64,000 bases of DNA from JACQWX01 sp041662295 (lineage in GTDB: Bacteria; Elusimicrobiota; Elusimicrobia; UBA1565; UBA9628), in assembly GCA_041662295.1 (NCBI GenBank), contig JBAZSR010000002.1, positions 1-64,000 on the forward strand, given 5' to 3'. Position numbers and translations under genes: made by a program. The notes under the pieces are model-generated. The model had not been told where the DNA came from. It saw only the letters and a program-made list of their open reading frames with translations, and ran no database searches. Positions 35,834-44,823 of this stretch are shown here, piece by piece; the first letter of the stretch is position 1; every line of letters starts with the position of its first letter.

Positions 35834-37375
35834 CTACCCGCGGCCGTAGGTGGAGGTCAGGTCCCCGAGGCGGCCGGCGATGGCGGTGGTGAGCGCCCCG
35901 GGCCCGAGGCGCCAGAGCCAGTTGCCCTCGGTCTTGCCGGGCCGGTTCATGCGGGTGGCGTCGCCAAGGCCGAGGAGGTCCTGCGCCGGGAAGATCGCGG
36001 TCTTGGCGATCGAGGAGGAGGCGAGGCGGATCAAGTCCCAGTGGACCTCCCAGCCGTCGGAGTTCATGTAGGCCAGGGCGAAGGCGCGCTCGCGCTTGTA
36101 CGCCTCGTGGCGCTTGGCCTCGGCAGGAGCCTCCTCGCCGAAGAACCAGCCGGTCGCGGTGTCGTTGTCGTGGGTGCCGGTGTAGACCACGGAGTTGGCC
36201 GTGAAGTTGTGGGGCAGGTGGATGTTGGTCCCGTCGGAGCCGAAGCCGAACTGGAGCACGCGCATGCCGGGAAAGCCGAAGGTGTCCCTGAGGCGCACGA
36301 CCTCGTCGGTCACCACGCCGAGATCCTCGGCGATGAGCTGGCCGCCGGGAAGGGCGGTCATGGCGTGGCGAAAGAACTCCTCGCCGGGCCCGGGGACCCA
36401 GCGGCCGCCCACGGCGGTCTCCGAGCCTCCCGGGATCTCCCAGTAGCGGGAGAAGCCGATGAAGTGGTCGAGACGCGCCACGTCGAAGCGCTCGAAGGCC
36501 TTCTTGAGACGCGCGAGCCACCAGGCGTAGTTCTGCTCGTGGTGCACGCCCCAGCGATAGAGTGGGTTGCCCCAGAGCTGGCCGGTCTTGCTGAAGTAGT
36601 CGGGGGGCACGCCGGCCACCACGGTGGAACGGCCCTCGTCGTCCAGGAAGAAGAGCTCCTGGCGCGACCAGACGTCGGCGGAGTCGTGGGAGACGTAGAT
36701 GGGCACGTCGCCGATGAAGCCCACGCCCTTCTCCGCGGCGTGGGCGCGCAGGGCCTTCCACTGGCGGTCGAACTCGAACTGCAGGAACTTCTCGTACTCG
36801 ATCTCCTTGGCCAGGCTCTTGCGGGCGGCTTCAAGGGCCTCGGGCTTGCGCTTGCGCACGTCCGGGTCCCAGGAACCCCAGGACGCGCCGCGGTGCCAGC
36901 GCTTCAAGGCCGAGAAGAGGGCGAACTCCTCGATCCAGTCGGCGCTCGCGTGGCAGAAGGCGTCGAGGTCGTGCCTGCGGCTTCCGCCGTCCGAGGAGAA
37001 GCGGGAGAACGCCTTCTTGAGGATCTTGGCCTTGGCCGCGTGCGCGTGACCGAAGTCCGCCCGGCCCTCGGAAGGGGCCTTGCGGCCGTGCTCGGCGTCC
37101 TTGCGGTCGATGAGGCCGGCATCGGCCAGGCCCTCGGCGCTGATGAAGAGAGGGTTGCCCGCGAAGGCGGAGGTGGAGTGGTACGGCGAGTCGCCGGGGC
37201 CCTCGGGGCTCACAGGGAGCATCTGCCACCAGCGCTGACGGGCCTGGGCCAGAAAGTCGACGAAGGCATAGGCCTCGGGCCCGAGGTCGCCGACGCCGAA
37301 GAGGCCGGGCAGGGAGCTCAGGTGGAGCAGGACGCCGCTGGAGCGTTCGTGCAGGGAGAAGTGGCGGTGCATCAT
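35834..37375 (-). CDS. malQ: 4-alpha-glucanotransferase (amylomaltase)
   Basis: 513 residues. GH77 motifs: RSSGVLLHLSSLPG, GDSPYHSTSAFAGNPLFIS, the nucleophile Asp in VARLDHFIGFSRYW, the acid Glu in LIAEDLGVVT and YTGTHDNDTATGW. It transfers alpha-1,4-glucan segments in glycogen or maltodextrin metabolism. Its ATG overlaps the upstream stop (ATGA), and the epimerase end GGAGGA doubles as its Shine-Dalgarno. A second ATG follows immediately. Finding malQ inside a surface-sugar operon is unusual. Confidence 0.95.
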   Translation of the reverse strand: MMHRHFSLHERSSGVLLHLSSLPGLFGVGDLGPEAYAFVDFLAQARQRWWQMLPVSPEGPGDSPYHSTSAFAGNPLFISAEGLADAGLIDRKDAEHGRKAPSEGRADFGHAHAAKAKILKKAFSRFSSDGGSRRHDLDAFCHASADWIEEFALFSALKRWHRGASWGSWDPDVRKRKPEALEAARKSLAKEIEYEKFLQFEFDRQWKALRAHAAEKGVGFIGDVPIYVSHDSADVWSRQELFFLDDEGRSTVVAGVPPDYFSKTGQLWGNPLYRWGVHHEQNYAWWLARLKKAFERFDVARLDHFIGFSRYWEIPGGSETAVGGRWVPGPGEEFFRHAMTALPGGQLIAEDLGVVTDEVVRLRDTFGFPGMRVLQFGFGSDGTNIHLPHNFTANSVVYTGTHDNDTATGWFFGEEAPAEAKRHEAYKRERAFALAYMNSDGWEVHWDLIRLASSSIAKTAIFPAQDLLGLGDATRMNRPGKTEGNWLWRLGPGALTTAIAGRLGDLTSTYGRG

Positions 37376-38322
37376 TCCTCCGCGGCGTGGCTGTTGGCCT
37401 TATACCACGCGATGGTCTTCTTGAGGCCGGCTTCGAGGCTGGCCTGGGCCTTGACCCCGAACTCGACCCAGGCCCGCGAGGTGTCGAGGCGCCTGCGGGG
37501 CTGGCCGTCGGGCCGGGAGTGGTCCCAGTGGAGCCTGCCCTTGTAGCCGCAGAGCCCCGCGACGAGCTTGGCGAGGTCCCGGATGGAGATCTCGAAGCCC
37601 GCGCCGAGATTGACGGGGTCCGGCTTGTTGTAGAACTCGGCCGCCCGCAGGAGCCCCCGGGCCGCGTCCTCGACATAGAGGAACTCCCGCGTGGCGTTGC
37701 CCGTGCCCCAGCACTCCACGACCTCCCGGCGCTCGCGCACCGCGGTCGTGAACTTGCGGATGAGCGCGGGGATGACGTGGCAGCGCTCGAGGTCGAAGTG
37801 GTCCCCGGGGCCGTAGAGGTTGATGGGCAGGAGGTAGATCGCGTTGAAGCCGTACTGCTGGCGGTAGGCCTGGGCCTGGACGAGGAGCGCCTTCTTGGCG
37901 ATGCCGTAAGGGGCGTTGGTCTCCTCGGGGTAGCCGTTCCAGAGGTCCTTTTCCCTGAACGGGACGCGGGTGAACTTGGGGTAGGCGCACACGGTGCCGA
38001 CCTGGAGGAACTTGCCGACCTTCATGCGCCGGGCCGCGTCCATGAGCTGGACGCCCATGATGATGTTGTCGTAGAAGAACCGGCCGGGCTCGGCCCTGTT
38101 GGCGCCGATGCCGCCGCAGATGGCGGCGAGGTGGATGATGAGGTCGGGCCGCTCCTTCTTAAGGAGAGCATCGATGCGGTCGAGCCGCCGCAGGTCCCAT
38201 TCCTTCTCCTGCGGGACCGCCAGGCCGCGGGGCTTGAGCCGCTTGACCTGCGCAACCACGTGGGACCCGAGGAAGCCGTCCCCTCCGGTCACCAGAACCC
38301 GACGCTCGGTCCAGAACCCCAT
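37372..38322 (-). CDS. NAD-dependent epimerase, GDP-L-fucose synthase-like
   Basis: 316 residues. Extended SDR fold: RRVLVTGGDGFLGSHV (NADP site), the catalytic YGIAKK (Tyr, Lys) and Ser region VGTVCAYPK. CGGIGANRAEPGRFFYDNI, NLYGPGDHFD and SHVIPALIRKF-like CHVIPALIRKF match Fcl/WcaG, which makes GDP-L-fucose from GDP-4-keto-6-deoxymannose. No gmd is in the window, so the substrate is not certain. TATGAT lies 9 bp before the ATG at 38322. An in-frame ATG at 38352 would place the -10 inside the coding region. Confidence 0.88.
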   Translation of the reverse strand: MGFWTERRVLVTGGDGFLGSHVVAQVKRLKPRGLAVPQEKEWDLRRLDRIDALLKKERPDLIIHLAAICGGIGANRAEPGRFFYDNIIMGVQLMDAARRMKVGKFLQVGTVCAYPKFTRVPFREKDLWNGYPEETNAPYGIAKKALLVQAQAYRQQYGFNAIYLLPINLYGPGDHFDLERCHVIPALIRKFTTAVRERREVVECWGTGNATREFLYVEDAARGLLRAAEFYNKPDPVNLGAGFEISIRDLAKLVAGLCGYKGRLHWDHSRPDGQPRRRLDTSRAWVEFGVKAQASLEAGLKKTIAWYKANSHAAEE

Positions 38323-38331
38323 GTCCAGGCT

Positions 38332-38337
38332 ATCATA
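38332..38337 (-). promoter_or_regulatory. -10 of the epimerase-malQ-flippase operon
   Basis: TATGAT on the minus strand, 9 bp before the chosen start codon, with no Shine-Dalgarno. Confidence 0.45.
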
Positions 38338-38451
38338 CAAGTTTGCTAACATTGGCGTCGACGTGTCACTTTCCTCCCCCGGGGCCTGGCCGGGTCCTAC
38401 AACCGGCCAGGGGAAAGTAGTTGTGGGGGCAGAAGGTCCGTCGTCCGTGAT

Positions 38452-39891
38452 ATGACCACTGACAAATATCTCTCCGACATCCGCGCCGGCATGCTGGCCT
38501 ACAACAACGGCCACGCGGCCCAGCGCGACTCCTGGAAGAAGCACGCCTACTACTACCACGGCCAGATCGAGCGGCTCCTGGCCGGCATCATCCCGGCGGG
38601 GCAGTCCGTGGTCGAGATCGGCTGCGCCACAGGCGACCTGCTGGCGTCCCTCAAGCCCTCCCGGGGCCTGGGACTGGACTTCTCCACCGAGATGCTGGCC
38701 GTCGCCCGGGCCAAGCACCCGGGCCTGGCCTTCGAGCTCGACGACCTCGAGGACTTGAAAACCCGCGAGACCTTCGACTACGTGGTCGCAAGCGACGTCA
38801 TCGGCTCGCTGGCCGACGTCTGGACCGCGTTCCGCAACATCAGGCGCCTCTGCAAGCCCCAGACCCGCGTGGTCATCACCTACTACAACTACCTCTGGGA
38901 GCCGCTCCTGCGCTTCGCCGAGGCCGTGGGCCTGAAGGCCAAACAGCCCCTCCAGCACTGGCTGCCCCTGGGAGACATCTCCAACCTCCTGCGTTTGAGC
39001 GGCTTCCAGGTCGTGCAGACCGGCTACCACGTGCTCATCCCGCTCTGGATCCCGGGGCTCTCCTATCTGGCGAACCGCTTCCTCGCGCGCCTGCCCTTCC
39101 TGAGGCGCCTGTGCCTCGTCGAGTACGTCATCGCCCGGCCCGAGCCTGCGCCGGCCAAGCCCGAAGACTACACGGTCTCGGTCATCGTCCCGACCTTGAA
39201 CGAGGCGGGCACCATCGCCCCATTGGTCGAGCGCCTGCCGCTCATGGGCCTGTCCACCGAAGTCGTGTTCGTGGACGGCGCCTCGGACGACGGCACCCGG
39301 GAGGCCATCCTCGCGGAGAAGGCCAAGCCCAAGCCGGGGTTCTCGATCACGCTCATCGACCAGGGAGGACGCCTCGGCAAGGGCGACGCTGTGCGCAAGG
39401 CCTTCGCCGCGGCCACGGGCGAGGTCCTCATGATCCTCGACTCGGACCTCTCAGTCGCGCCCGAGGACATGCCCAAGTTCTACCTCGCGCTCCAGGAGGG
39501 CCGGGGCGAGTTCATCAACGGCTCCCGGCTCAACTACCCCATGGAAAAGCAGGCCATGCGGTACCTCAACAACATCGGCAACCACTTCTTCGGAGCCGCC
39601 CTCTCCTGGCTGCTCGGCCGCAGGATCCGCGACACCCTGTGCGGGACCAAAGCCCTCTTCAAGGCTGACTACGAGCGCATCGCGGCCAACCGGAAGTACT
39701 TCGGCGACTTCGATCCCTTCGGCGACTTCGACCTCCTCTTCGGCGCGGCCAGGCTCAGCCTCGACATCGTGCAGATGCCCGTGCGCTACCGCAGCCGCGC
39801 CTACGGGGACACCAAGATCTCTCGCTTCCGGCACGGCCTCCTGCTGCTGAGGATGTGCCTCTTCGCGAGCGCCAAGCTCAAGTTCACGTGA
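38452..39891 (+). CDS. Methyltransferase-glycosyltransferase (GT2) fusion
   Basis: 479 residues. The first 220 are a class I SAM methyltransferase (VVEIGCATGDLLASL, motif I; LRLSGFQVVQTGYH near the end). From about 241 a GT2 domain of the dolichol-phosphate-mannose-synthase type begins: VSVIVPTLNEAGTIAP, VVFVDGASDDGT and LDSDLSVAPED, where the acidic pair binds metal and sugar nucleotide. It ends YGDTKISRFRHG. The two activities may modify and extend the same lipid-linked glycan. The stop overlaps the FkbM gene start (GTGA). Confidence 0.88.
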   Translation: MTTDKYLSDIRAGMLAYNNGHAAQRDSWKKHAYYYHGQIERLLAGIIPAGQSVVEIGCATGDLLASLKPSRGLGLDFSTEMLAVARAKHPGLAFELDDLEDLKTRETFDYVVASDVIGSLADVWTAFRNIRRLCKPQTRVVITYYNYLWEPLLRFAEAVGLKAKQPLQHWLPLGDISNLLRLSGFQVVQTGYHVLIPLWIPGLSYLANRFLARLPFLRRLCLVEYVIARPEPAPAKPEDYTVSVIVPTLNEAGTIAPLVERLPLMGLSTEVVFVDGASDDGTREAILAEKAKPKPGFSITLIDQGGRLGKGDAVRKAFAAATGEVLMILDSDLSVAPEDMPKFYLALQEGRGEFINGSRLNYPMEKQAMRYLNNIGNHFFGAALSWLLGRRIRDTLCGTKALFKADYERIAANRKYFGDFDPFGDFDLLFGAARLSLDIVQMPVRYRSRAYGDTKISRFRHGLLLLRMCLFASAKLKFT

Positions 39892-40727
39892 ACCTCTCGC
39901 GCTTAAAGCGCCTGCTCGTCGGACGCGGGTCGCCGACCCAGGCCGCCTTCCTGGCCCTCGCACGGCTCGGCCAAGTCCGCTTCGAGTCGTGCCTCGCCGT
40001 GGACGGCCACCGGCTCCACGCCCGGACCTCGGACCGGGCCCTGGCGCTCCTCCTGCACCGCCTGGGCCTGGCGGACACGGCCGAGAAGCGCTGGCTCTCC
40101 GAGAACGCGCGCCCCGGCATGACCTGCCTCGACATCGGCGCCAACATCGGGATCTACACGCTCTATCTCGCGCGCCTGGCCGGACCCGCGGGCCGTGTCG
40201 TGGCCTTCGAGCCCGAGCCCGAGAACTTCGACCTCCTCGAGAAGAACGTCATCGCCAACGGCTACGGCAACGTCGAATGCGTCCGCAAGGCGGTCAGCGA
40301 CCGCGCCGGGACCGCGGACCTCGGCTTCTGCGAGGAGAACCGCGGAGACCACCGGCTGGGCGGCCAGGGCCGGAGCACGGTCGCGGTGGAGACCCTGCGG
40401 CTCGACGACTATTTCCCCCCGGCCAGCAGGGTCGACGTCATCAAGATGGACATCCAGGGCTCCGAGCTTGGCGCCATGGAAGGCATGCGCCGCCTGCTCC
40501 GGGACAACCCGGGCGTCCAGATCGTGGCCGAGTTCTGCCCCTCCCTCATCGAGGCCGCGGGCGGCTCGGCCGAGGCCTTCCCCGCGTTCTGGAGGGCCGA
40601 GGGCTTCAAAGCCTTCCTGCTCAGCGAGGGCCTGCGGCCCGTCTCGCTCGAGGACGCGTCCTCCTTCATGGACATGGGCCGGAACCAGGGCTACCTCAAC
40701 GTCCTGCTCCGCAGGCTCCGGGACTGA
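39888..40727 (+). CDS. FkbM-family methyltransferase
   Basis: 279 residues. SAM motif CLDIGANIGIYTLYLARLAG (about residues 79-98), then VVAFEPEPENFDLL and DVIKMDIQGSELGAMEGM, the FkbM C-terminal signature. Such enzymes O-methylate sugars in glycans and antibiotics. The GTG at 39888 overlaps the preceding stop and gives a natural N-terminus. It is cotranslated with the methyltransferase-GT2 fusion. Confidence 0.9.
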   Translation: MNLSRLKRLLVGRGSPTQAAFLALARLGQVRFESCLAVDGHRLHARTSDRALALLLHRLGLADTAEKRWLSENARPGMTCLDIGANIGIYTLYLARLAGPAGRVVAFEPEPENFDLLEKNVIANGYGNVECVRKAVSDRAGTADLGFCEENRGDHRLGGQGRSTVAVETLRLDDYFPPASRVDVIKMDIQGSELGAMEGMRRLLRDNPGVQIVAEFCPSLIEAAGGSAEAFPAFWRAEGFKAFLLSEGLRPVSLEDASSFMDMGRNQGYLNVLLRRLRD

Positions 40728-40763
40728 GCTCAACGACGCCGTCTCTCCCCGCCTGCGAACGGG

Positions 40764-40769
40764 TACAAT
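40764..40769 (+). promoter_or_regulatory. -10 of the S74-domain gene
   Basis: TACAAT, followed by a leader of about 20 bases that contains GGAGGAA before the ATG at 40798. Confidence 0.5.
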
Positions 40770-40797
40770 ATCAGGATCCGGTCCCTGGAGGAACGTC

Positions 40798-43641
40798 ATG
40801 TCCTACCGCTTGAAGAAGTCCGCCGCCTCCACCCTCTCGAGCCTGCTCGCCTTGCTGCTCCTCCTCCAGCCGCTGGCCGCCGCCGTGCCCCAGCGCATCC
40901 TCTACCAGGGGACCCTGCGCCAGACCGGCGGCCTCTACACCGGCAGCGCCGCCTTCCTCTTCCGCATCACCGACTCCTCCGGCGGGGTCGAGTACTGGAG
41001 CTCGGGCTCCACCGTGGTGGCCGTGACCGCCGGGCTCTTCCGCTACCCCCTGGGCGCGGACAACCCCGGCACCGGAGGGGTCGACGAATCAGCCTCCTTC
41101 CTCACCATCGACTGGTCCAACATCGCCCCCTACGTCGAGGTCACGGTCAACGGGGATCTCCTCTCCCCCCGCGAGGAGATCCACTCCGTCCCCTACGCCA
41201 TCTTCAACTCCGCTGCGACCGACATGGTCAACCCCCGGGTGCTCCGCGCCGGAGACGCCATGACCGGCCAGCTCACCATCGCGGGCTCCACCCTCACGGT
41301 CACGGGCAGCGCCTTCTCGGTCGGAGGCTCGACCCTCGCGGTCAAGGACGGCAGGCTGGGGATCGGCGTCACCGCGCCCCAGACGCCGCTCCATATCGAG
41401 AACAACGGCGCCAGCCTCGTCAAACTGGTCAACACCGCCGTGACCGCCAACGGCTGGGGCATCCGGCATCTCGCCGGCAACATCCTCGCCGTCACCGACA
41501 ACCAGAGCGCGTCCGACCGGATGTACTTCGACGGCTCCGGCAACGTCGGCATCGGCCCCGTGTCCGCGCCGCTGAGCAGGCTCCACGTCCTCAACGGCGA
41601 CATCCGCGTCTCGACGGAAGCGGGCCAGCCCTCCCGGGGAGTCATCTTCCAGGATGGCACCACCCTGCTCACCGCAGGAGGCGCCAATGCCTGGGCCATG
41701 GTGGACGCCTCCTCGGTCGCCAGCGCGGTCGCGGGCAACGTCGGGATCGGCACCACTCACCCGGACGTCAAGCTCCACGTGGCCGGCAACATGCACGTCG
41801 ACACCTCCGGAACCTCGTCTTTGACCCGCAACGTGACCTTCAAGAGCGGGGGCTCCGCCCTGGACTGGGCCTCCTACGGCGGAGGCTGGGCCCCGGGCCT
41901 CATGCTCCAGGGCTCGACCCCGGCAGGCGCGGACAGCGCCTCGGAGTTCCTCTTCCTCTCGGCCTTGGACGACACGCAGGCAGCGCTCATCGCCTCGGGC
42001 AAGGACCTCGAGATCTACACCGGCGCGCCCCTGGGCTCTTCGGGCAGCAGGTCCCTCTACCTCGGGGGCACGGGCAACCTCTTCCTCGGCGTGGACGCCG
42101 GCAGGGTTCACGCGGCGGCCAACGGCACGTTCGTCGGCTACCAGGCGGGCTACAACAACACGACCGGGTCCAACAACACGTTCCTCGGCGGCAGGGCCGG
42201 ACGGGCCGACACCACGGGCAGCGACAACGTGTCCGTGGGGATGGAGAGCGGCCTCACGAACGCCGCGGGCAACAGCCTCACCCTGCTCGGCTTCCGGGCC
42301 GGCTACAGCAACACCGGCAGCAGCAACACCTTCGCGGGCTATCTCGCCGGCTACTCCAACACCTCGGGCCGCTACAACGTCTCCGTGGGCAACCGCGCCC
42401 TCTACGGCAACTGGACGGGCGACGAGAACACCGCGGTCGGCTATCAGGCAGGCGAGAGCCAGCTCTCCACCGGCGTGACCTTCCTCGGCTACCAGGCGGG
42501 CAGGGCCAACACCACGGGCGCGGGCAACACCTGCATCGGCAGGTCCGCCTGCCAGGCCAACACGACCACGGACTACGGCACATTCGTGGGCTACAGCGCG
42601 GGGATCAGCAACACCGCGAGCTACAACACCTTCATCGGCTTCGACGCCGGCTATTCGAACACCTCGGGCGCCAACAACGCCTTCCTCGGCTTCTACTCCG
42701 GCTACACCAACTCGGCCGGGACGAGGAACACCTATATCGGGACCTCGGCCGGCTATTCCGCCACCGGGAGCGACAACACGTTCCTCGGCCAAGCCGCGGG
42801 CTACAGCACGTCCTCCGGCGGCCAAAACACCGTGCTGGGCTCCCAGGCGGGACTCAACCTCGGGACCGGAGCCGGCAACGTGCTCCTGGGGTACATGGCC
42901 GGCTACAACGAGACAGGCTCCAACAAGCTCTACATCGACAACTCCAACACCGCCTCGCCCCTCATCGGGGGCAATTTCAGCACCAACGAGGTCAGCGTCA
43001 ACGGGGTCCTGGGCGTTGGGACCACGGACCCCAACGAGAGCTTCCGGCTCGACGTCCGGGGAACGATCCTCGTCACCGACGCCACGGCTTTCGAGGGCGG
43101 CATCATCACCCACTCCGCCAACGGCCTCCTCCTCTCCGGCGTGGACGCGACCAAGGCGGTCATCCTCGCGATCAACGGCACCGAGAAGGCGCGCCTGCAC
43201 TCCAGCGGGAGATTCGGGGTTGGGACGGATAACCCCAACGACGGCATGGTGGAGGTCAAGGGCGGCTCGGTGTGCGTGGACACGAACTCCGACGACTCCG
43301 CGACCTCGTGCGTCGCCAACGAGTCCGATGAGAGGCTCAAGCGGGAGATCGAGCCCATCACGGGCGCGGTGGAGAAACTCAAGAGGCTGCGCGGGGTGAC
43401 TTTCGACTGGCGGTGGGACGAGTTCGAGCAGGTCCGGCGCTTCAAGGCCCTGCCCCACTCCATGGGCCTCATCGCGCAGGACGTGGAGAAGGTCTTCCCT
43501 GCGGCCATGAACGAGGAGATCGGGGTCTACAAGTCAGTCAACTACAACGCCCTCGTGGGCGCCCTGGTCGAGGCGGTCAAGGAACAGCAGGCTGAGATCG
43601 ACTCCCTCCAGGAGAAGGTGCGCCTGCTTGAGAAGCCCTAA
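40798..43641 (+). CDS. Exported fibre-like protein with C-terminal S74 chaperone domain
   Basis: 947 residues. A signal peptide (to about AAAVP) precedes a beta domain found in many such proteins (QRILYQGTLRQTGGLYTG). Residues of about 435-720 hold 16 repeats of 15-18 residues of the form NTFxGYxAGYSNTTG, a beta-roll like trimeric adhesin heads. The C-terminus has the peptidase S74 intramolecular chaperone: ESDERLKREI (Ser843), GLIAQDVEKVFP and a final coiled coil (VEAVKEQQAEIDSL). S74 domains trimerise tail spikes and fibres and then cleave themselves off. A surface adhesin is more likely than phage, since no phage genes are nearby. Confidence 0.9.
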   Translation: MSYRLKKSAASTLSSLLALLLLLQPLAAAVPQRILYQGTLRQTGGLYTGSAAFLFRITDSSGGVEYWSSGSTVVAVTAGLFRYPLGADNPGTGGVDESASFLTIDWSNIAPYVEVTVNGDLLSPREEIHSVPYAIFNSAATDMVNPRVLRAGDAMTGQLTIAGSTLTVTGSAFSVGGSTLAVKDGRLGIGVTAPQTPLHIENNGASLVKLVNTAVTANGWGIRHLAGNILAVTDNQSASDRMYFDGSGNVGIGPVSAPLSRLHVLNGDIRVSTEAGQPSRGVIFQDGTTLLTAGGANAWAMVDASSVASAVAGNVGIGTTHPDVKLHVAGNMHVDTSGTSSLTRNVTFKSGGSALDWASYGGGWAPGLMLQGSTPAGADSASEFLFLSALDDTQAALIASGKDLEIYTGAPLGSSGSRSLYLGGTGNLFLGVDAGRVHAAANGTFVGYQAGYNNTTGSNNTFLGGRAGRADTTGSDNVSVGMESGLTNAAGNSLTLLGFRAGYSNTGSSNTFAGYLAGYSNTSGRYNVSVGNRALYGNWTGDENTAVGYQAGESQLSTGVTFLGYQAGRANTTGAGNTCIGRSACQANTTTDYGTFVGYSAGISNTASYNTFIGFDAGYSNTSGANNAFLGFYSGYTNSAGTRNTYIGTSAGYSATGSDNTFLGQAAGYSTSSGGQNTVLGSQAGLNLGTGAGNVLLGYMAGYNETGSNKLYIDNSNTASPLIGGNFSTNEVSVNGVLGVGTTDPNESFRLDVRGTILVTDATAFEGGIITHSANGLLLSGVDATKAVILAINGTEKARLHSSGRFGVGTDNPNDGMVEVKGGSVCVDTNSDDSATSCVANESDERLKREIEPITGAVEKLKRLRGVTFDWRWDEFEQVRRFKALPHSMGLIAQDVEKVFPAAMNEEIGVYKSVNYNALVGALVEAVKEQQAEIDSLQEKVRLLEKP

Positions 43642-43686
43642 TTTGATATCCTCGCATCGTCGGACCATCGACATCAGGAGGCGGCC

Positions 43687-44823
43687 ATGATAGACAAGCG
43701 CAACGAAGCCCTCGCGAAGATCCTCGTCGACTACTCCACCAAGCTCAAGAAGGGCGACGTCCTCTACCTCGAGATCAAGGGCAAGCCCGCCCTGGAGCTG
43801 GGCAAGCACGTCATCCGCCTGGCGGCCGAGCGCGGGGCCACCCCCTTCTACTACTACAACGACGAGTCCCTGGGCAGGCAGTGGATCGCCCACGCCTCCG
43901 AGGCGCAGTTCAAGACCATGGCCAAGCTCCATCTGCACCTGATGAAGAAGGCCGACGCCTACATCGGCATCCGCGGCTCGGACAACCCCTTCGACCTGGC
44001 CGACATGCCGGGCAAGCAGATGGCGATGATGAACACGCTCTTCTACAAGCCCGTACACTTCGACGAGCGGGTCCGCCGCACCCGCTGGGTCGTCATGCGC
44101 TACCCCACGGACTCCATGGCCCAGCTCGCCAAGACCTCGCAGGAGAAATTCGAGGACTTCTACTTCGACGTGTGCTGCGCGGACTACCCCAAGATGTCCA
44201 AGGCCCAGGACAAGCTCGTGGCGCTCATGAACCGCACCGACAAGGTGCGCATCAAGTCCCCGGGCACGGACCTGTCCTTTTCCATCAAGGGCATCCCGAG
44301 CGTCAAGTGCGACGGCGAGCGCAACATCCCGGACGGCGAGGTCTACACCGCGCCGGTCAAGACCTCGGTCAACGGCACCATCCGCTTCAACACCCCGACC
44401 ATCCATGACGGCGTGGTCTACACCGGCATCGCCTTCACCTTCAAGGACGGGAAGATCGTCAAGGCCGCGGCCGACGCCAACGAAGACAAGCTCAACAAGG
44501 TCCTCGACACGGACGCAGGCGCCCGCTACGTCGGCGAGTTCGCCATCGGGGTGAACCCCTTCGTGCTCGAGCCCATGATGGACACCCTCTTCGACGAGAA
44601 GATCGCGGGGTCCTTCCACTTCACGCCCGGCTCCTGCTACGACGAGGCGGACAACGGCAACAAGTCCGCCATCCACTGGGACCTGGTCCTCATCCAGCGG
44701 CCCGAGCACGGCGGCGGCGAGATCTGGTTCGACGGCAAGCTCGTGCGCAAGGACGGCAGGTTCACGGACGCGGCCCTCGAGAGGATGTTCTCCAAGGAAA
44801 ACCTCAAGGGGAGGCCGGCATGA
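43687..44823 (+). CDS. Aminopeptidase, family M29 (AmpS/PepS-like)
   Basis: 378 residues, typical of M29. Metal ligands are expected in CDGERNIPDGEVYTAP (Glu), YVGEFAIGVNP (Glu), SFHFTPGSCYD (His, Tyr) and SAIHWDLV (His, Asp). M29 enzymes are dimeric cobalt- or zinc-dependent aminopeptidases of the cytoplasm, and there is no signal peptide. AGGAGG lies six bases before the ATG. The next gene starts in the stop codon (ATGA). Confidence 0.92.
   Translation: MIDKRNEALAKILVDYSTKLKKGDVLYLEIKGKPALELGKHVIRLAAERGATPFYYYNDESLGRQWIAHASEAQFKTMAKLHLHLMKKADAYIGIRGSDNPFDLADMPGKQMAMMNTLFYKPVHFDERVRRTRWVVMRYPTDSMAQLAKTSQEKFEDFYFDVCCADYPKMSKAQDKLVALMNRTDKVRIKSPGTDLSFSIKGIPSVKCDGERNIPDGEVYTAPVKTSVNGTIRFNTPTIHDGVVYTGIAFTFKDGKIVKAAADANEDKLNKVLDTDAGARYVGEFAIGVNPFVLEPMMDTLFDEKIAGSFHFTPGSCYDEADNGNKSAIHWDLVLIQRPEHGGGEIWFDGKLVRKDGRFTDAALERMFSKENLKGRPA

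Noticed and set aside
40798..43641. S74 protein as part of a prophage
   Set aside because: No capsid, terminase, portal or lysis genes lie nearby, and the protein has a signal peptide.
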